DNA of 64,000 bases from Paenibacillus phytorum (lineage in GTDB: Bacteria > Bacillota > Bacilli > Paenibacillales > NBRC-103111). Where the stretch lies: assembly GCF_013141715.1 (NCBI RefSeq), contig NZ_WHOA01000237.1, forward strand, positions 1 to 64,000. The letters are read 5' to 3'. Numbering within the stretch: position 1 is the first letter of the stretch; each line of letters opens with the position of its first letter. The notes under the pieces are model-generated. The model searched no databases, had not been told where the DNA came from, and worked only from the letters and a program-made list of their open reading frames with translations. Shown piece after piece: positions 16,619 through 23,966 of the stretch. Made by a program: the position numbers and the translations under genes.

Positions 16619-17566
16619 CTACATATTCTGTGCGAAGGTGCAATCCGCTATATCCATTTGAACGAAAGCTTGAATGCTGGGATGCCTCATCGTTCCGTGG
16701 GGAGTCCATTCAAGAAATTGGATTTTCGCCGTTAACTTGGGTTGGGTCCAAATGGCTTCTTTACTCCGCTCAGGTTCGTTGATAAATGGCTTTTGTGGCG
16801 TCGTCATCGGTTCAATGATCTTCGTCAATTGACGCCAATCTTCCCTGCTTAGTTTCCCTGTGCCAGCGTGGCCTATATAGATAAAACGGCCTTCTTTGTC
16901 GTATAACCCTAGCAATATCGCATTGACAACTCCGGCCCTAGTCGTTACCCCGCCAATCACAGCAAATAGGTCACGGAAAATCTTCTTCTTCACCCAACGA
17001 CTGTCTTTTCCCCCAATGGCATAAGTACTTTTGAGATCCTTACATACAACCCCCTCCATACCATGCTCCTTCATAACATTGAAGAGTTTGTTTCCGTCCG
17101 CAATGTTTTGCGTAATTTGAAATTGGGGCAAAGGGGTAATCACTTCATGGAGGATCTTCTGTCTCTCTGATAATGGCTTATCCAAGACCCACTTGTCATT
17201 GTACATGAGGATATCAAAAATCATATATGTAATGGGCGTCTGCGTGACCGCTCTATCTATGCTTTGACTTTTCCGCAAAGATTCCCTCTTCATAATCTCG
17301 TGAAAGGCAGGCTTCTTTTGATCAAATGCTATGATTTCCCCGTCTAAGATGACGGAAGAAGCCGAACAATATGTTTTAATTTCTAGCAGCTCGGGGTACT
17401 GCTTGGTACGATCATTACATCGGCGATTCACTAAACGAACGTCATTTCCATCAAAATAGGTTAGCATTCTGACGCCGTCCCATTTAATCTGGGCCACCCA
17501 ATTATCGGATGTTGGAATGGTTTCAGTGCTGATCGGCTCGAAAGGTAATACGGGCTTAAGTTCCAT
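16619..17566 (-). CDS. ATP-dependent DNA ligase (LigD ligase domain type)
   Basis: A 315-residue NHEJ-type ligase. The adenylation motif QIKWDGVR has its lysine at residue 28; other nucleotidyltransferase motifs are ILDGEIIAFD, EGVVCKDL and RWVKKKIFRDLF. An OB-fold domain follows (GLYDKEGRFIYIGHAG). I use ATG 17566, six bases after GGGAG; up to 21 more residues are possible. There is no polymerase or phosphoesterase domain, so it equals the ligase part of LigD alone. It converges with ku. A GTATA-18-AATAATG element upstream resembles a forespore promoter. Confidence 0.92.
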   Translation of the reverse strand: MELKPVLPFEPISTETIPTSDNWVAQIKWDGVRMLTYFDGNDVRLVNRRCNDRTKQYPELLEIKTYCSASSVILDGEIIAFDQKKPAFHEIMKRESLRKSQSIDRAVTQTPITYMIFDILMYNDKWVLDKPLSERQKILHEVITPLPQFQITQNIADGNKLFNVMKEHGMEGVVCKDLKSTYAIGGKDSRWVKKKIFRDLFAVIGGVTTRAGVVNAILLGLYDKEGRFIYIGHAGTGKLSREDWRQLTKIIEPMTTPQKPFINEPERSKEAIWTQPKLTAKIQFLEWTPHGTMRHPSIQAFVQMDIADCTFAQNM

Positions 17567-17605
17567 GTGGTTCTCCCATGTTTGATTTGTTCTCTTCATT
17601 GTTGC

Positions 17606-17635
17606 CATTATTAAAATAGAACAAACCAACTATAC
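17606..17635 (-). promoter_or_regulatory. Possible sigma-G-like promoter of the ligase gene
   Basis: On the minus strand GTATA (17635-17631) and AATAATG (17612-17606) are 18 bases apart, about 40 bases before the ligase start. The -10 matches only five of seven positions. Confidence 0.35.
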
Positions 17636-17688
17636 TAGCTGCCAAGGCGATCAATGTTTGCTTCAAGCCAAGTTTACCCCCAAAACAT

Positions 17689-17871
17689 GTTGTACTTCAT
17701 ACAACAATAAGTAAGCACAATTCCGCGTTATTTTCAGAATTGTTGCAGAAAATACACCATTTACTCCTAAAAGTAGCCTCATAGCATGAAATATGGCTGA
17801 ATTGTTGTACAACGTACAACATCTACAACTTGATGAGAAGAAACGAAAGAAATTGTTGTACACTGTACAAC
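17689..17871. promoter_or_regulatory. Three 17-bp palindromic operators GTTGTAC-N3-RTACAAC
   Basis: The sites are GTTGTACTTCATACAAC (17689-17705), GTTGTACAACGTACAAC (17804-17820) and GTTGTACACTGTACAAC (17855-17871). All have seven-base arms around three variable bases (one mismatch in the first). Their centres are 115 and 51 bp apart. They lie upstream of the ligase gene and of the arsR promoter on the other side. The regulator is unknown; the pattern suits a dimeric repressor such as GntR or TetR types. The only ORF through here (17663-17881, minus) is made of the repeats and is not credible. Confidence 0.75.
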
Positions 17872-17960
17872 TTTCGCTCATAATAAGCCGATAAATGCTA
17901 GACTCAAAAGCATCCTAATCATCCTGCTTGCTTAAAATAAAAAAGCAAACACTCATCAAC

Positions 17961-17991
17961 ATATAATTAAGTAATTATATAAGCATTGACA
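17961..17991 (+). promoter_or_regulatory. ars promoter/operator region
   Basis: ATATAATTA-AG-TAATTATAT (17961-17980) is a near-perfect 9-2-9 inverted repeat, followed directly by a -35 TTGACA (17986-17991); a weak -10 GAAAAT lies 17 bases on. The dyad fits the 12-2-12-like operators of ArsR/SmtB repressors and is the likely site of the ArsR encoded 50 bases downstream. Confidence 0.55.
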
Positions 17992-18044
17992 AATGAATAG
18001 GTAATTGAGAAAATGACAAAGAAAATTCTTGTACTTTACGTCTT

Positions 18045-18386
18045 ATGAAGGAGCGTGCAGCTTTGGTTGAATTAGAAAAAGTCGCGGACGTTTGCAAGCT
18101 GCTGGGGGATAAAATGCGGCTCACGATTCTCTCGCTTCTTAAGGAACGCGAGCTTTGCGTGTGCGAAATTGTGGAAATCATGAACACCAGCCAGCCTAAT
18201 GTGAGTCAACATATGCGGAAATTGAAGGACGGCGGCTTGGTTAAGGAAGCCAAGAAGGGGCAATGGGTCTATTATTCCTTAAACATTGACGATAAGCCCT
18301 ATTTGCATGTATTATTTCAATATTTGCCTTCTCAAAAAGAAAAGGTAGATCTCATATCTTGCGAACAGCTCAATTTCTGCGACTAG
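18045..18386 (+). CDS. arsR: Arsenite-responsive repressor ArsR
   Basis: A 113-residue winged-helix repressor. The recognition region is QPNVSQHMRKLKDGGLV; the inducer site is the ELCVCEI motif with Cys38 and Cys40, plus Cys17, as in ArsR proteins that bind As(III)/Sb(III) on helix alpha-3. It heads the arsR-arsB-arsC-arsI-phosphatase operon and should release DNA when arsenite binds. Confidence 0.93.
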   Translation: MKERAALVELEKVADVCKLLGDKMRLTILSLLKERELCVCEIVEIMNTSQPNVSQHMRKLKDGGLVKEAKKGQWVYYSLNIDDKPYLHVLFQYLPSQKEKVDLISCEQLNFCD

Positions 18387-18422
18387 CAGATATTTACTAT
18401 TAAGGAGGTTTAAGAGGAACAC

Positions 18423-19715
18423 ATGGTTTACTTAGCAGTTATCATCTTTTTACTTACACTGACCTTCGTTATTTGGCAGCCTCGAGGGCTGAATATTGGA
18501 TGGTCCGCATCAGCAGGTGCCATTCTTGCACTGCTCTTTCAAGTTGTTTCTCTGAATGATGTTGTCACTGTGACTGGCATTGTGTGGAATGCGACTTTGA
18601 CTTTTGTCGCCATTATTCTGATCTCCCTCATCTTGGACAACATTGGATTCTTTGAATGGTCTGCCCTTCATATGGCACGAATTGCCAAAGGGAACGGGAA
18701 AGTCATGTTCGTCTATGTCATCCTGCTCGGGGCCGCTGTTGCTGCATTTTTCTCCAATGATGGCGCCGCGCTAATTCTAACGCCAATTGTTCTAGCTATG
18801 GTTCGTGCCTTGAAATTTCCAGATAAAATGATTCTGCCCTTCATTATGGCCAGTGGTTTTATTGCAGATACGACATCCTTTCCTTTCGTTGTGAGCAACT
18901 TGGTGAACATCGTATCGGCTGACTTTTTCGGTATTGATTTTGTCACCTATGCTAGCCGAATGTTTATTACAAGTCTAATCTCATTAGCTGCTAGTTTGCT
19001 TGTGCTGTTCCTGTATTTTAGAAAAGACATTCCTCAAAACTACGATGTCACTCAGCTTAAGCGTCCTTCTGATGCGATTAAGGATATTCAGCTATTCCGA
19101 TTATCTTGGGTCATTCTTGGGATCCTATTAGCTGCTTACCTAATCAGTGGGTTTATTAAAATTCCTGTTTCCATCATAGCCGGGGCCGCTGCACTAAACT
19201 TCATTCTGATTGCCCGATCGAGCAAGGTGATCGAAACCAAAAAAATCATCAAAGATGCGCCATGGGCTGTCGTGATTTTTTCAATCGGCATGTACGTAGT
19301 TGTTTATGGATTAAAGAATGCTGGCTTAACCAATGCTCTTGGAGAACTAATTGACACCATTTCAAGACAAGGCTTGTTCGCTGCCACCATAGGGATGGGC
19401 TTCCTGGCTGCTATCCTTTCCTCGGTTATGAATAACATGCCGACGGTTATGATTGATGCGCTAGCGATCAAGGGCACTCAAACAGAAGGAATCATTCGTG
19501 AAGCTCTCATCTATGCCAATGTCATAGGCTCCGATTTAGGGCCTAAAATTACACCAATCGGCTCGCTCGCGACTCTATTATGGCTCCATGTCCTATCCAA
19601 AAAAGGTGTGAAAATCACCTGGGGGTACTATTTTAAAATAGGCATCATCCTTACGATCCCAACTTTGTTAATCACGTTAATTGGTCTGTACCTATGGTTA
19701 AACGTAGTTTCATAA
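18423..19715 (+). CDS. arsB: Arsenite efflux transporter ArsB
   Basis: A 430-residue ArsB/NhaD-superfamily membrane protein with about twelve hydrophobic helices, beginning LAVIIFLLTLTFVIWQPRGLNIGW, the usual ArsB N-terminus. Other conserved parts are FFSNDGAALILTPIV, TTSFPFVVSNLVNIVSADFFGI and NNMPTVM. It exports arsenite, driven by the membrane potential alone here because no arsA ATPase is present. It is 36 bases after arsR. Confidence 0.95.
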   Translation: MVYLAVIIFLLTLTFVIWQPRGLNIGWSASAGAILALLFQVVSLNDVVTVTGIVWNATLTFVAIILISLILDNIGFFEWSALHMARIAKGNGKVMFVYVILLGAAVAAFFSNDGAALILTPIVLAMVRALKFPDKMILPFIMASGFIADTTSFPFVVSNLVNIVSADFFGIDFVTYASRMFITSLISLAASLLVLFLYFRKDIPQNYDVTQLKRPSDAIKDIQLFRLSWVILGILLAAYLISGFIKIPVSIIAGAAALNFILIARSSKVIETKKIIKDAPWAVVIFSIGMYVVVYGLKNAGLTNALGELIDTISRQGLFAATIGMGFLAAILSSVMNNMPTVMIDALAIKGTQTEGIIREALIYANVIGSDLGPKITPIGSLATLLWLHVLSKKGVKITWGYYFKIGIILTIPTLLITLIGLYLWLNVVS

Positions 19716-19739
19716 TCAACCTTTAAGGAGATGTTCACT

Positions 19740-20162
19740 ATGGACAAAAAAATCGTATATTTTCTATGCACGGGAAATTCTTGCCGGAGTCAAATCGCAG
19801 ATGGTTATTTGAATGCTTTGGGCAGTGACAAATATGAAGTGAAAAGTGCCGGTCTGGAGGCCCACGGTCTAAACCCAAGAGCGGTTGCCACGATGAAAGA
19901 GGATGGCATTGATATCTCTACTCATACCTCTGATGTGATTGACCCTGAAATTTTGAGTCAAGCCGATTACATTATTACATTGTGCGGTCATGCCAATGAC
20001 AACTGCCCTGTTGTGCGTAATGATAAAGCCGAAAGATGGCATTGGGGCTTCGATGACCCGGCCAAATCAACAGGAACAGAAGAAGAAATTACAGCCAAAT
20101 TCCGCGAGGTTCGCGATGCCATTAAAGCTCGTATTACGCAGTTCGTAAAAGAAGGTAACTAA
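19740..20162 (+). CDS. arsC: Thioredoxin-coupled arsenate reductase ArsC
   Basis: A 140-residue low-molecular-weight phosphatase-fold reductase. The P-loop is Cys10-TGNSC-Arg16, and the resolving cysteines are Cys82 and Cys89 (TLCGHANDNC), exactly the positions of B. subtilis/S. aureus ArsC that use thioredoxin. The start at 19740 has AAGGAG nine bases upstream; the earlier ATG at 19731 touches that site. It reduces As(V) to As(III), the ArsB substrate. Confidence 0.96.
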   Translation: MDKKIVYFLCTGNSCRSQIADGYLNALGSDKYEVKSAGLEAHGLNPRAVATMKEDGIDISTHTSDVIDPEILSQADYIITLCGHANDNCPVVRNDKAERWHWGFDDPAKSTGTEEEITAKFREVRDAIKARITQFVKEGN

Positions 20163-20163
20163 G

Positions 20164-20637
20164 ATGATCAAAAGAATGCACGTTGCTGTGAATTGCTCTG
20201 ATCTTTACAAGTCGTTAGATTTTTACCGCGCTTTCTTCGGCGCTGAGCCGACGAAAGTCAAAGACAACTACGCGAAATTCGAGCTGGAGAGCCCCGCTCT
20301 TCACTTCTCTTTGAATGTCAGACCGTTCGAGAAAAACGGCGTTCTCAATCATTTGGGATTCCAAGTGGATAACACAGAAGACGTACTGCAGATGGGTGAG
20401 CGTTTGAGACAAAGTGGCCTACTTCTTACCGACGAAATGAACACGACCTGCTGTTATGCTGTTCAAGATAAGGTTTGGGTATATGATCCCGACGGAAACG
20501 CTTGGGAAATCTTTTATACCAAAGAAGATTCCGAATTTGAATCCGCGGGAGAGCCATTGGATGCCTCATTATGCTGTGCACCACCGTCCGCACCTGTAAA
20601 AGCAACTATAGAATTCACACCATTTAAGAAAAAATAA
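20164..20637 (+). CDS. arsI: ArsI C-As lyase (organoarsenical demethylase)
   Basis: A 157-residue vicinal-oxygen-chelate dioxygenase. ArsI cleaves the carbon-arsenic bond of methylarsenite and trivalent aromatic arsenicals with Fe(II) and O2. The expected ligands are present: His6, His63 (LNHLGFQ) and Glu115 (WEIFY), with the As-binding pair Cys96-Cys97 in NTTCCYAVQDKVWV. A second Cys pair (LCCAPP) lies in the C-terminal tail. The gene starts one base after the arsC stop. The product As(III) would leave through ArsB. Confidence 0.9.
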   Translation: MIKRMHVAVNCSDLYKSLDFYRAFFGAEPTKVKDNYAKFELESPALHFSLNVRPFEKNGVLNHLGFQVDNTEDVLQMGERLRQSGLLLTDEMNTTCCYAVQDKVWVYDPDGNAWEIFYTKEDSEFESAGEPLDASLCCAPPSAPVKATIEFTPFKKK

Positions 20638-20650
20638 GGAGGGCGTATCT

Positions 20651-21085
20651 ATGCCGAAAAATTATCAAGCCTTAATCGAAGATAAGATCTTCTTTGGCGG
20701 TGCCTCTGACGTTGAGGACATGGTCAAGAACGAGAATGTTGAAGTGATTGTTGATCTACGTGGAGAAGCCACGGAGTGTGCTTTCCCAGCCGGTAACGTC
20801 GAATGGATTAAAGTACCCCTTGGAGACAACGCCGAGGGACCACAAGATCAGCTTTTCCAGCAAGCAATCGATCACGTTGTAGAGGCTTATAAAAGTGGCA
20901 AAAAGGTTGGCTTTCACTGTGGTGGCGGCAAAGGCCGTACCGGTGCTGTGGCCATTGGCACTTTGATAACATTGGGCAAAAGCCAGACCATTGAAGAAGC
21001 GGAGAAAATTGCTCAAAGCATTCGCCCTGTTGTGAATGTTAGAGCCCCTCAACGTGAGGCTCTTGAGAAAATATTTAATAGATAA
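20651..21085 (+). CDS. Cys-based phosphatase-like protein of the ars operon
   Basis: A 144-residue protein of the dual-specificity/tyrosine phosphatase superfamily. The catalytic P-loop is HC90-GGGKG-R96-TG, and a candidate general-acid Asp lies in PLGDNAEG near residue 59. It is the last gene of the ars operon, 13 bases after arsI with its own GGAGGG site. Eukaryotic Acr2 arsenate reductases share the HCX5R loop, so an arsenate-related role is conceivable. Protein phosphatase activity is the alternative; there is no direct evidence for either. Confidence 0.8.
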   Translation: MPKNYQALIEDKIFFGGASDVEDMVKNENVEVIVDLRGEATECAFPAGNVEWIKVPLGDNAEGPQDQLFQQAIDHVVEAYKSGKKVGFHCGGGKGRTGAVAIGTLITLGKSQTIEEAEKIAQSIRPVVNVRAPQREALEKIFNR

Positions 21086-21104
21086 AATTTAATAAATAAA
21101 CCAT

Positions 21105-21148
21105 AAAAACTAGACCCCTGAGCAAATTTGCTTAGAGGCCTAGTTTTT
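21105..21148. terminator. Bidirectional terminator between ars operon and purA-like gene
   Basis: AAAACTAG...CTAGTTTTTT forms a long stem with an inner AGCAAATTTGCT hairpin; it serves two convergent genes. Confidence 0.85.
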
Positions 21149-21167
21149 TGCTATTCTTTAACGCTGC

Positions 21168-22445
21168 TTATCTTTCAATAATTTGTTCGCGTTTCGGTCC
21201 AATGGAGACCCAGCGAATAGGTACACCAATCAATTTCTCAATGTGAAGTACATAATTTTGAGCTTCAATTGGGAGATCCTTAAAAGTACGAATATGTGAA
21301 ATATCACACTTCCAACCCGGCAGCTTTTCATAAACTGGCTCTGCTTGCTGTAATTGTGAAGTATGCGGGAAATCCATGCTAATCTCATTTTGAATACGAT
21401 AAGCGTTGCATATTGGAATCTCCTCCAGATAGCCCAGTACATCTAGATTAGTTAGGGCAACCTCGGTTGCGCCCTGCAGTTGACAGCCATACTTGGTCGC
21501 AACGGCATCGAACCATCCTACGCGCCTTGGCCTGCCGGTTGTTGCACCGAATTCTCCTGCATCCCCGCCACGCGTGCGCAACTCATGAGCAGCCTCGTCA
21601 TGAATTTCTGATACGAATGGCCCTTCGCCGACACAGCTTGAATAAGCCTTCGTTACAGCGACAACTTTCTTAATGGCATATGGAGGAACGCCTGCCCCAA
21701 CAGCAGCGTATCCAGCCAATGTGGATGAAGATGTCGTATAAGGATAAATACCATGGTCAGGATCTCGTAACGCTCCCAACTGTCCCTCAACTAATACCGA
21801 TTGTCCTTTTGCAAATGCTTCTTGAAGCAATGTTGTCGTATTGCATACAAATGGCTGAATGAATGCCGCTTGCTTCTGCACTTCATCAACAAGCTGATCT
21901 ACATCCAGGGGAGCCTTTTTATATAAATGTGTGAGAAGTATATTTTTGGACTCCAAAGCCCTAGTTAACTTTGATCTTAAATGACTTTCATCAAATAATT
22001 CGGACACTTGTATGCCAAGCTTCGCATATTTATCCGCGTAGAATGGCGAAATCCCTTGCTTAGTGGACCCAAACTTCCTATCCCCTAAACGTTCCTCCTC
22101 CAACTCATCGAAAAGAATGTGATAAGGAAGCACAACTTGCGCGCGTTCAGAAATACATATCTTAGGCTCTGGTACGCCTCGCTTCACTAATTCCTGAAAT
22201 TCACTTTGCAGCTTACTCATATTTAAGGCAACACCTGGTCCAATTACGTTCGTGGTCCCTGGATAGAACACTCCTGAAGGCAGCATATGCAGCGCAAATT
22301 TTCCATAGTCGTTAATAATCGTATGCCCAGCATTGCTCCCTCCTTGGTACCTAACTACAAACTGGGAATGAACGGCAAGCACATCTGTTAATTTTCCTTT
22401 GCCTTCGTCTCCCCAATTCGCTCCCACAATAGCTGTAATCGTCAT
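21168..22445 (-). CDS. purA: Adenylosuccinate synthetase paralogue
   Basis: A 425-residue PurA-family enzyme (IMP + aspartate + GTP to adenylosuccinate). The start at 22445 follows GGGAGG and gives MTITAIVGANWGDEGKGK; an upstream reading adds 45 residues through a lysR-facing promoter region and is unlikely. Conserved motifs are GDEGKGK (catalytic Asp kept), GGSNAGHTI, KFGSTKQGISP and TTGRPRRVGWFD. It departs from the usual Bacillus PurA at VEGQLGALRDPDHGIYPY, where the common form is FEGAQG. Divergent pairing with a LysR regulator is unusual for a housekeeping purA, so this may be a specialised second copy. Confidence 0.85.
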   Translation of the reverse strand: MTITAIVGANWGDEGKGKLTDVLAVHSQFVVRYQGGSNAGHTIINDYGKFALHMLPSGVFYPGTTNVIGPGVALNMSKLQSEFQELVKRGVPEPKICISERAQVVLPYHILFDELEEERLGDRKFGSTKQGISPFYADKYAKLGIQVSELFDESHLRSKLTRALESKNILLTHLYKKAPLDVDQLVDEVQKQAAFIQPFVCNTTTLLQEAFAKGQSVLVEGQLGALRDPDHGIYPYTTSSSTLAGYAAVGAGVPPYAIKKVVAVTKAYSSCVGEGPFVSEIHDEAAHELRTRGGDAGEFGATTGRPRRVGWFDAVATKYGCQLQGATEVALTNLDVLGYLEEIPICNAYRIQNEISMDFPHTSQLQQAEPVYEKLPGWKCDISHIRTFKDLPIEAQNYVLHIEKLIGVPIRWVSIGPKREQIIER

Positions 22446-22515
22446 CTTAAGATCAACCTCCCATTGAAATAACTCCCTACAACTAAGTATAATGACAATG
22501 TTCATATTAAAAAAA

Positions 22516-22541
22516 TTAATATTACTTATAATAGGTATTAA
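22516..22541. promoter_or_regulatory. Possible LysR operator, purA-like/lysR intergenic
   Basis: TTAATA (22516-22521) and TATTAA (22536-22541) form an inverted repeat spaced by 14 bases, with a TATAAT inside. The size resembles LysR-type T-N11-A sites. The 126-bp gap between the divergent genes must hold both promoters. Confidence 0.35.
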
Positions 22542-22571
22542 CAATATTGATATCCTGGAGGTGAACGAACG

Positions 22572-23456
22572 ATGATTCACAATATGGAACTATATCAAGT
22601 CTTCTACATCACGGCAAAAGCGGGAAGTCTGTCCAAGGCAGCTGATGAACTATTTGTGACACAACCAGCTGTTACGCATTCGATCAAACAATTAGAGGCA
22701 AAACTGGGTGGGCAATTATTTTTCCGCACATCTCGAGGAGTGACACTAACAACGGAGGGTCGCGAGCTTTTCACCTATATTGAGCAGGCTTATCATTTTA
22801 TTCTTAATGGTGAAAGAAAGATTATGGAGATGCATCAACTTACGCACGGAGAGGTGAAAATCGGAGCTGGTGATACGCTTTGTAAACATTTTCTGTTGCC
22901 GCATCTTAAGCAGTTTCACGAATCGTTCCCCAAAGTAAAGATACAAGTAACGAACAGAACCACAACGGAGACCATTACTCTGCTAAAAGAGGGGAAAATT
23001 GATCTAGGTATCGTCAATCTCCCTATTTCTGACCCTCATATTTCCATTCAAGAAAGCATTGTCATTCATGACTGCTTCTTAACAGGGGCAGCGTACAAGC
23101 AGCTTGCAGAGATCCCTATTTCTCTTCAGAAGTTGCTCGAGTATCCGATTATTCTTCTTGAAAAGGGCAGCAGCACTCGCGCCTACTTAGATCATTTTGC
23201 TGAAGAGCATGGTTTATCCATGAAGCCCGAGATTGAGCTTGGAAGTGTTGATTTACTGATCGAATTTGCTAGAAATGGATTCGGTATTGCTTGCGGAATT
23301 AGAGAGTTTGTCAATCAAGAACTTTTGGACGAAACATTGTATGAAATTCAGTTAACAACACCGATTCCAGCCAGAAAAGTTGGTATTATTAAATTAAAGA
23401 GCACACCCCTATCTGCTGCTGCGACTCATGTATATGATACTTTAAGACAAATGTGA
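22572..23456 (+). CDS. LysR-family transcriptional regulator
   Basis: A 294-residue LTTR. The N-terminal helix-turn-helix reads AGSLSKAADELFVTQPAVTHSIKQLEAKLG, and the periplasmic-binding-like effector domain starts near residue 90. GGAGGTGAACGAACG precedes the ATG. It is divergent from the purA-like gene, the usual arrangement for an LTTR and its target, so regulation of that gene by a purine or related effector is the simplest inference. Confidence 0.9.
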   Translation: MIHNMELYQVFYITAKAGSLSKAADELFVTQPAVTHSIKQLEAKLGGQLFFRTSRGVTLTTEGRELFTYIEQAYHFILNGERKIMEMHQLTHGEVKIGAGDTLCKHFLLPHLKQFHESFPKVKIQVTNRTTTETITLLKEGKIDLGIVNLPISDPHISIQESIVIHDCFLTGAAYKQLAEIPISLQKLLEYPIILLEKGSSTRAYLDHFAEEHGLSMKPEIELGSVDLLIEFARNGFGIACGIREFVNQELLDETLYEIQLTTPIPARKVGIIKLKSTPLSAAATHVYDTLRQM

Positions 23457-23844
23457 GAAAACCTCTATCGAAGCCATCCAAAGATGGGCGACTGCGTTTA
23501 ATAAGGAGGGACTTTGGTCTCCAACCAAAGATCCCTATATGAGGATTTATCGCCAACAATAGCTCAAATCTCATCAGATAAAGCCCTCTCGTTCCACTAA
23601 TTCAATGATTAACTCATTTCATCCACTTTAGCGGCTTGTCGTTCCGTTAGAACAACTATGACCAAAAAACGTGAATACCGCGCTTTCCGTGAGAGCTCTG
23701 CGAGCCGAAGTTAGCCGACTGAGTCTGAGAAGCTGATAATCGACTTCTCAGCAGACCATCCTGCGCGTCTGCTCTGAATAAGCTCAAAAACGCGCTTAGC
23801 TTTGCTTCCCCCAAACCCTAAACATATAAATTCTGATATGACCA
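23457..23844. other. Intergenic region with decayed repeat-family copy
   Basis: No credible gene. At 23725-23751 CTGAGAAG...CGA-CTTCTCAG forms an eight-base stem like those in the two 112-bp arrays, and nearby words (CGCGCTTTCC, AGCTCAAAAACGCGC) recall the array at 30480-31330. It looks like a single degraded unit between convergent lysR and selU. Confidence 0.55.
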
Positions 23845-23876
23845 AAAGGACCTCCCCCTATTGGCGGAAGTCCTTA
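23845..23876 (-). terminator. Terminator downstream of selU
   Basis: On the minus strand AAGGACTTCCGCC and GGGGGAGGTCCTTTT form a stem ending in Ts, about 90 bases after the selU stop. Confidence 0.6.
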
Positions 23877-23966
23877 TGGATACGTGTAACCATCTTTAAG
23901 CTAGATACCCCTCAAGGATTATAACCCTTTTGGGACAGCCCCTCTTTTCCTCGCCATAGCCGCCTT

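Noticed and set aside
17663..17881. 72-codon minus-strand ORF
   Set aside because: It consists largely of the three palindromic operators, has odd composition and no ribosome binding site.
21168..22445. PurZ-type diaminopurine enzyme
   Set aside because: The catalytic Asp in GDEGKGK is retained, unlike the change expected in PurZ, and there is no phage context.
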